From: Candidatus Sumerlaeota bacterium | GTDB taxonomy: Bacteria; Sumerlaeota; Sumerlaeia; JADFCT01 | Length of the DNA stretch: 18,704 nt | Assembly: GCA_026398575.1 (NCBI GenBank) | Contig: JAPLSP010000306.1 | Location: forward strand, 1 to 18,704 | Direction: 5' to 3' | Program-made: the position numbers and the translations under genes | Shown: piece after piece, positions 14,965 through 18,704 of the stretch | Numbering within the stretch: the first letter of the stretch is position 1 | Layout of the letters: every line of letters starts with the position of its first letter | The notes under the pieces: generated by a model | Database searches by the model: none | What the model was told of the DNA's origin: nothing | What the model saw: only the letters and a program-made list of their open reading frames with translations

Positions 14965-17865
14965 ATGCCAAGGCGAAATGTTGCTGCAATTATCTTAACG
15001 GCAATGATCGCGCCGGCGCCTGTAATGATGGCGTTGGCGATGGGGATGATCGCGCTGGCGCCGGCGCCGACAGCGGCCGCCGATGTCAAAAAACTCTCCG
15101 TTGCGTTCCCCTGGCCAAGCCCGACGCCTCATTCTTCGCCAACCCCGACGCCCCATCCTTCGCCCACTCCCACGCCGCATCCTTCGCCGACTCCGGCGCC
15201 GCTGCGAACGCCGACTCCGACGCCATTGCCGTTGATTCAGTTTTACAGCGCCGACGCGTCCGGTTATGAAAATCAATCCCCCATCGCCATCGTTGCGAGG
15301 CTTTCAAGGCCTTCCGCGCAGGTCGTCACCGTCAATTATGAAGCCGCAGGGGGAACCGGCGTCAACGGTGTGGATTATGTTCTGGCCCCCGGCGTCCTGA
15401 CGTTCGAACCCGGCCACACCTTCCGCATGATCGCGCTCGAGATCATCAACAATCCCGCCCTGCAAACCTACCGAGCGGTTGAGATCGCGCTATCATCGCC
15501 GGTAAACGCGGCTTTAGGCGATCGCTCCCGCTATCAATACGGCATCTTTGACGGCGAAGGGGCGCCAATCGCGCCGAGCATGGATCGCATCTATGATGAA
15601 CGGGCCGTCGCCGGCGCTTTTTACGAAGGCCCTTTGCCTTTGCTGCCGCCGGGCGCCCAGCCGACCACCTTTGCGCTCGTCCGCGCCCCTGTCGGCATGG
15701 AGATAGATGAGCGGATGGGCGTGGTGACATGGGCCATTCCCACGCTGGCGGGCAGCCCGCATACCGTCTCCCTTCGCGCCTCCAACGCCGCCGGCGCCAG
15801 CGAGAAATCCTGGCAACTTGCCGTCGCCGCCGAGGCCGAGACTCCCTTCATTGTTCCCATCTCCGACGCATCGGTGAGCGAGGGCTTTTCCTATACCGGC
15901 CCCGCGCCGCGCCTGACTGAAGGCACGCAGCCGATAACGTGGTCCCTGGTCGAGGGACCTACGAGCATGACCATTGATGAAAGGACCGGCATCGTTTTCT
16001 GGCCCAACGCCACAACCTTCGAGAGTCCGTTCACCATCATCATCCGCGCCGAAAACCCGGCGGGAGAAGACAATGAGTCCTGGAGCCTGGACGTGGCGGC
16101 GGCGAACAAAACGATACCGCCCCAAATCGCCTCCATTCCGGATGAGAACATCGTCCAAGGCCGCCCTTACACCGGTCCGACGCCCATCCTCACGACGGGC
16201 ACTCAGCCGATATTTTGGTCATTGATTGACGGCCCTCACGGCATGACCATTGACGCGCGAATGGGCGTGGTTTCCTGGACCTCCCCCTCCCTCGAGGAAA
16301 GCCCCAGCGCTATAACTATCCGGGCGGCCAACGGCGCCGGCAAGAGCGACGAAACTTGGATATTATCCATCGAGGAAACGGAAGGCGCTCCGCTGATCAA
16401 GCAAATGCCGGACGAAGTCATCGAAGACAACATGGAATACGAACCGGCCTTGCCCGAGCTGGAGGAGGGAACGGATCCCATTACCTGGTCGCTCGTTCAA
16501 GGGCCGAAAGGCATGACGATTGATTCGGAGACCGGATCCGTTTACTGGACCACGCCAACCGCCGCCAACAGCCCTTATGCGGTCGTCATCAAGGCCGAAA
16601 ATCCTCTGGGATCGGCGCGGATACAATGGATCCTCACCGTCATCCATTATGGTTCCCCACTCGATGCGTACAATATCGTTTATCGAATCAATGGCAAAAT
16701 CCGCGGCAGGCTGGATGAGGATTATACCGCGTCGGCGGACGACGGCATCGTTATCACCTCTCCCAAAGCCACCGAAAAAGACACGCTGAGCATCCAGCTC
16801 AATGCGGCCAATCGCAAGAATCCCAAGCCGCCCATGATCCGGAGCATCTCAAAGGCGGACGGCGCGGAGGGTTTCGCGCGCATCTGGACGCAGGCGCCCA
16901 TTATGAATCTGAGCGCGGGAGACGGACCCATCCGGTCGCTGACGGCGGTGAACTCTTATGTTAATTATTTGCAGGCCGGCGTCATCGGATCGGTCCGGAT
17001 GGCGGCGCGCCAGCGGGACCCGGCCCATACGACCATTGTCGCGGACGGCGAGCCGGCTTCGCCGCAGGCGCGGGCTTCGATCTCGCTGTCGGGCGTGATG
17101 CTCGACAGTCTGGAGGCTTCCAGCCACAATTTCACCGCCATTAATCTGGCGACGAAAGCCTATCGCGATTCGTCGGGACGCGCGTTCATCACGACGAGCG
17201 GAATCGGCGGCATCCTGCGCTCGCGGGACAATCCGGAAGTGGATTTCTACGTCCTGCAAATGACCTCGCTGAAGCTGCGCGGCGCGTCGCTGGACACGGA
17301 CGTTATTGACGGCGTCTTCTCCTCGATCTCCGGCATCGGCATGACGATCAAACGGGGGACCGAGATCGTGCCGCTGCCGGCGAATATCCACGCGGGCCAG
17401 TTCTACTCCTATCTCAACGCCCGTGAAAAAGGCAGCGTCAGCATCACAGCCAACGGCGGCAACATCGCCATCAACAGCCTGAACGCCTACGGAGATGTCC
17501 GGACTCTGTCATCGAAGAAGAAAAAACTGGGCGGCATGATTGCGGGAGGCGAAGTCCGCATCGGCGTCACAGCCTCCGGCGCCGGCGTCAGCACGCAGAC
17601 GTTCGAAGGCAAAAATCCGGTGAATATCAACTCGATCTTCGCCTCGGATTTGGTCCAAGGCGTCTTCTACGCCGGCGCCGAACAACCCGATTATGGCACC
17701 GGCGAAACCGCCCCGACCTATCTGGGAGCGGTGAAATCCCTGAAAATGGACCCCAAAGGCGCCTTGAAAGCCGACTACAAAATTCACATGAAAGAAAATG
17801 CCAAATATCCGGTCTTCTCTCCGCCATCCTTGCGCGATCCCAAGCGGATCATTATTAAGCCTTAG
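14965..17865 (+). CDS. Giant exported Calx-beta / Ig-like surface protein, paralogue
   Basis: The 966-residue protein starts at ATG 14965, 8 bases after GGGAG. The N-terminus is long and Ala/Met/Pro-rich, with likely signal-peptidase cleavage near residue 39 (TAAA-DV). A HPSPTPTP linker (about 50-88) precedes a Calx-beta domain (about 90-196; VTVNYEAAGG, NGVDYVLAPG), four He_PIG-type Ig-like domains (about 203-288, 293-379, 384-471, 475-562), and the shared C-terminal region (563-966). The architecture is identical to the preceding 957-residue protein. The first Ig-like domain is the most diverged (DRIYDERAVAG). The C-terminus reads FSPPSLRDPK and ends IIIKP, again without an anchor. The 125-base gap upstream is the longest inside the cluster and may hold a secondary promoter, though no convincing boxes were found. 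It is the last gene of the cluster, facing a convergent gene 46 bases away. Confidence 0.92.
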   Translation: MPRRNVAAIILTAMIAPAPVMMALAMGMIALAPAPTAAADVKKLSVAFPWPSPTPHSSPTPTPHPSPTPTPHPSPTPAPLRTPTPTPLPLIQFYSADASGYENQSPIAIVARLSRPSAQVVTVNYEAAGGTGVNGVDYVLAPGVLTFEPGHTFRMIALEIINNPALQTYRAVEIALSSPVNAALGDRSRYQYGIFDGEGAPIAPSMDRIYDERAVAGAFYEGPLPLLPPGAQPTTFALVRAPVGMEIDERMGVVTWAIPTLAGSPHTVSLRASNAAGASEKSWQLAVAAEAETPFIVPISDASVSEGFSYTGPAPRLTEGTQPITWSLVEGPTSMTIDERTGIVFWPNATTFESPFTIIIRAENPAGEDNESWSLDVAAANKTIPPQIASIPDENIVQGRPYTGPTPILTTGTQPIFWSLIDGPHGMTIDARMGVVSWTSPSLEESPSAITIRAANGAGKSDETWILSIEETEGAPLIKQMPDEVIEDNMEYEPALPELEEGTDPITWSLVQGPKGMTIDSETGSVYWTTPTAANSPYAVVIKAENPLGSARIQWILTVIHYGSPLDAYNIVYRINGKIRGRLDEDYTASADDGIVITSPKATEKDTLSIQLNAANRKNPKPPMIRSISKADGAEGFARIWTQAPIMNLSAGDGPIRSLTAVNSYVNYLQAGVIGSVRMAARQRDPAHTTIVADGEPASPQARASISLSGVMLDSLEASSHNFTAINLATKAYRDSSGRAFITTSGIGGILRSRDNPEVDFYVLQMTSLKLRGASLDTDVIDGVFSSISGIGMTIKRGTEIVPLPANIHAGQFYSYLNAREKGSVSITANGGNIAINSLNAYGDVRTLSSKKKKLGGMIAGGEVRIGVTASGAGVSTQTFEGKNPVNINSIFASDLVQGVFYAGAEQPDYGTGETAPTYLGAVKSLKMDPKGALKADYKIHMKENAKYPVFSPPSLRDPKRIIIKP

Positions 17866-17880
17866 AGGTTGGATTAAGGC
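17859..17880. terminator. Weak hairpin between convergent genes
   Basis: GCCTTA (17859-17864) and TAAGGC (17875-17880) form a 6-base stem with a 10-base loop. The stem overlaps the stop codon of the last cluster gene. No T-run follows on either strand, so it is at best a poor intrinsic terminator. The 46-base convergent gap shows nothing stronger. Confidence 0.25.
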
Positions 17881-17911
17881 AAGGCGACTGCCCCCAAATA
17901 AAGGGACATAT

Positions 17912-18704
17912 TTACTTCTTCCCTTTCGGAGCCGATGGAGGCGGGGATGATTTCGGAACCGATGGCTTTGGAGATGATTTTGGAGCCGGTGGAGGCGGGG
18001 ATGATTTTGGAACCGATGGTTGTGGAGATGATTTTGAAACCGATGGAGGCGGGGATGATTTCGGACCCGACTGGGGTTGGGACCTTTTTGGCATATTTTG
18101 CATTTCTTGAATAAGAAATACTTGAAACCAGTCAAGTTTCTGGGGGTAGTAATCTTTCCCGTCACCCTTCTGGCTGTACGCTTGGCCTGCTACCTTGCCT
18201 TGGTTGATTTTGCCTTGAAGGATGCGTTCATTTTGCATTCCTTGCCTATTATATTCCCTATATGATTTCATAATCTCTTGATTGGTCTTGTCAAACTGTG
18301 ACAGCCCAAAATGAGGCGCATAATTCGACCACGAAGAATGGTAGATTGCCCCAGAAGGTACCCCATCATCCCCGGCTTCTTGGCTTGCTTGGGCTTCTGC
18401 TTGCGCTACCGCTATGCGCTCCTGCTCTTCTTTTATCTGCTGGGAAAGAGCCGCAATAAGGTTCGAGTCCGCAGTATCCATATTCCTAACTTCGTTCTTC
18501 GTATCCTCTAGTTTAGTCGGATCCTTCAGCTCATCCTTGACCTTGTGTTGCGATTCTGCAAGCCAAGTACATGTAGGCGGATGCATCTGGTTATCGAAGG
18601 ATTTAATGGTATCGTCTAATGCCGCTAGCATATCTGCAGAGTTATTTATTGTCTTTTTGATCAGTTCGATCGAGTGGTGATTCTCAAAAGTATCCTTAGC
18701 TTTC
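17912..18704 (-). CDS. Unrecognised protein with coiled-coil-like region and Pro/Ser/Lys tail, 5' end missing
   Basis: The frame stays open from TAA at 17914-17912 to the right edge. An internal ATG at 18631 is not the likely start, because the 24 codons upstream read as a coherent helical sequence continuous with it (ELIKKTINNSADML). The visible part has 263 codons. It contains charged, Gln/Glu/Ala-rich, probably helical stretches (SQQIKEEQERIAVAQAEAQ). A middle part rich in Tyr, Gln and Lys follows, then a C-terminal tail of repeated SVPKSSPPP units ending PKGKK. No catalytic motif, signal peptide or membrane segment is visible, though the N-terminus is missing. Base composition is lower in GC than in the cluster, and codon use differs, suggesting different origin or constraint. 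I do not recognise the family. Confidence 0.8.
   Translation of the reverse strand, partial: KAKDTFENHHSIELIKKTINNSADMLAALDDTIKSFDNQMHPPTCTWLAESQHKVKDELKDPTKLEDTKNEVRNMDTADSNLIAALSQQIKEEQERIAVAQAEAQASQEAGDDGVPSGAIYHSSWSNYAPHFGLSQFDKTNQEIMKSYREYNRQGMQNERILQGKINQGKVAGQAYSQKGDGKDYYPQKLDWFQVFLIQEMQNMPKRSQPQSGPKSSPPPSVSKSSPQPSVPKSSPPPPAPKSSPKPSVPKSSPPPSAPKGKK
17937..18071 (-). repeat. Five 27-base tandem repeats encoding SVPKSSPPP units
   Basis: Units start at 17937, 17964, 17991, 18018 and 18045, each 27 bases, with degenerate partial copies on both sides. Units 1, 3 and 5 begin GGAGGCGGGG. Units 2 and 4 begin with GGCTTTGGAG or GGTTGTGGAG, giving a higher-order period of 54 bases. The repeat keeps the reading frame (9 residues per unit). 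Confidence 0.85.

Noticed and set aside
11900..17865. LPXTG, PEP-CTERM or transmembrane anchor at the ends of the giant proteins
   Set aside because: The C-termini were read through directly. They lack a hydrophobic stretch with a basic tail or any known sorting motif.
17937..18071. CRISPR-like array
   Set aside because: The 27-base units are directly contiguous without spacers and encode a repeated peptide in frame.
18077..18680. Plus-strand open frames of 60 to 90 codons at the right end
   Set aside because: They are opposite the minus-strand gene, overlap each other, and have no start signal or motif.

Overview
The window comes from a GC-rich bacterial genome. It holds a tandem set of genes for large, secreted, multidomain surface-type proteins. 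No rRNA, tRNA, housekeeping or taxonomic marker gene is visible, so the organism cannot be named. Long Pro/Thr linkers (PTPTPNP, HPSPTP) joining Ig-like, Calx-beta and jelly-roll-like modules are common in under-studied phyla such as Sumerlaeota, Hydrogenedentota, Omnitrophota and Chloroflexota; this is only a weak hint. CRISPR arrays, transposases and phage genes were not seen.

Left part (1-2212). A minus-strand gene runs off the left edge and encodes a secreted protein with two-component-regulator-type propeller repeats. An imperfect inverted repeat lies inside this gene in frame. Its probable promoter has a run of nine G in the -35/-10 spacer. The 653-base intergenic region that follows is lower in GC and carries two more inverted-repeat elements built from short iterated words.

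Central part (2213-17865). Six genes lie head to tail on the plus strand with gaps of 24 to 125 bases, consistent with one or a few transcripts. They are an orphan DUF58 membrane protein, a secreted subtilisin-family protease, a secreted papain-family protease, and three giant exported proteins of 1428, 957 and 966 residues. The three giants share Ig-like (He_PIG-type) domains in corresponding order and the same C-terminal region of about 400 residues, which I do not recognise. They differ at the N-terminus: jelly-roll plus four IYNDG modules in the first, one Calx-beta domain in the other two.

The proteases are tied to the giants by sequence. The subtilase carries a jelly-roll-like domain related to the N-terminus of the 1428-residue protein. 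Both proteases end in the same 11-residue tail (IRI-x-PTTLQFP), which looks like the first strand of the IYNDG-type module that the giant protein's modules lack. My inference is a surface-layer or adhesion system with its own proteases. What it binds or degrades cannot be told from the sequence.

Right part (17866-18704). A convergent minus-strand gene enters from the right edge with its 5' end missing. It is clearly lower in GC, and ends in a Pro/Ser/Lys-rich tail encoded by 27-base tandem repeats. I do not recognise its function.
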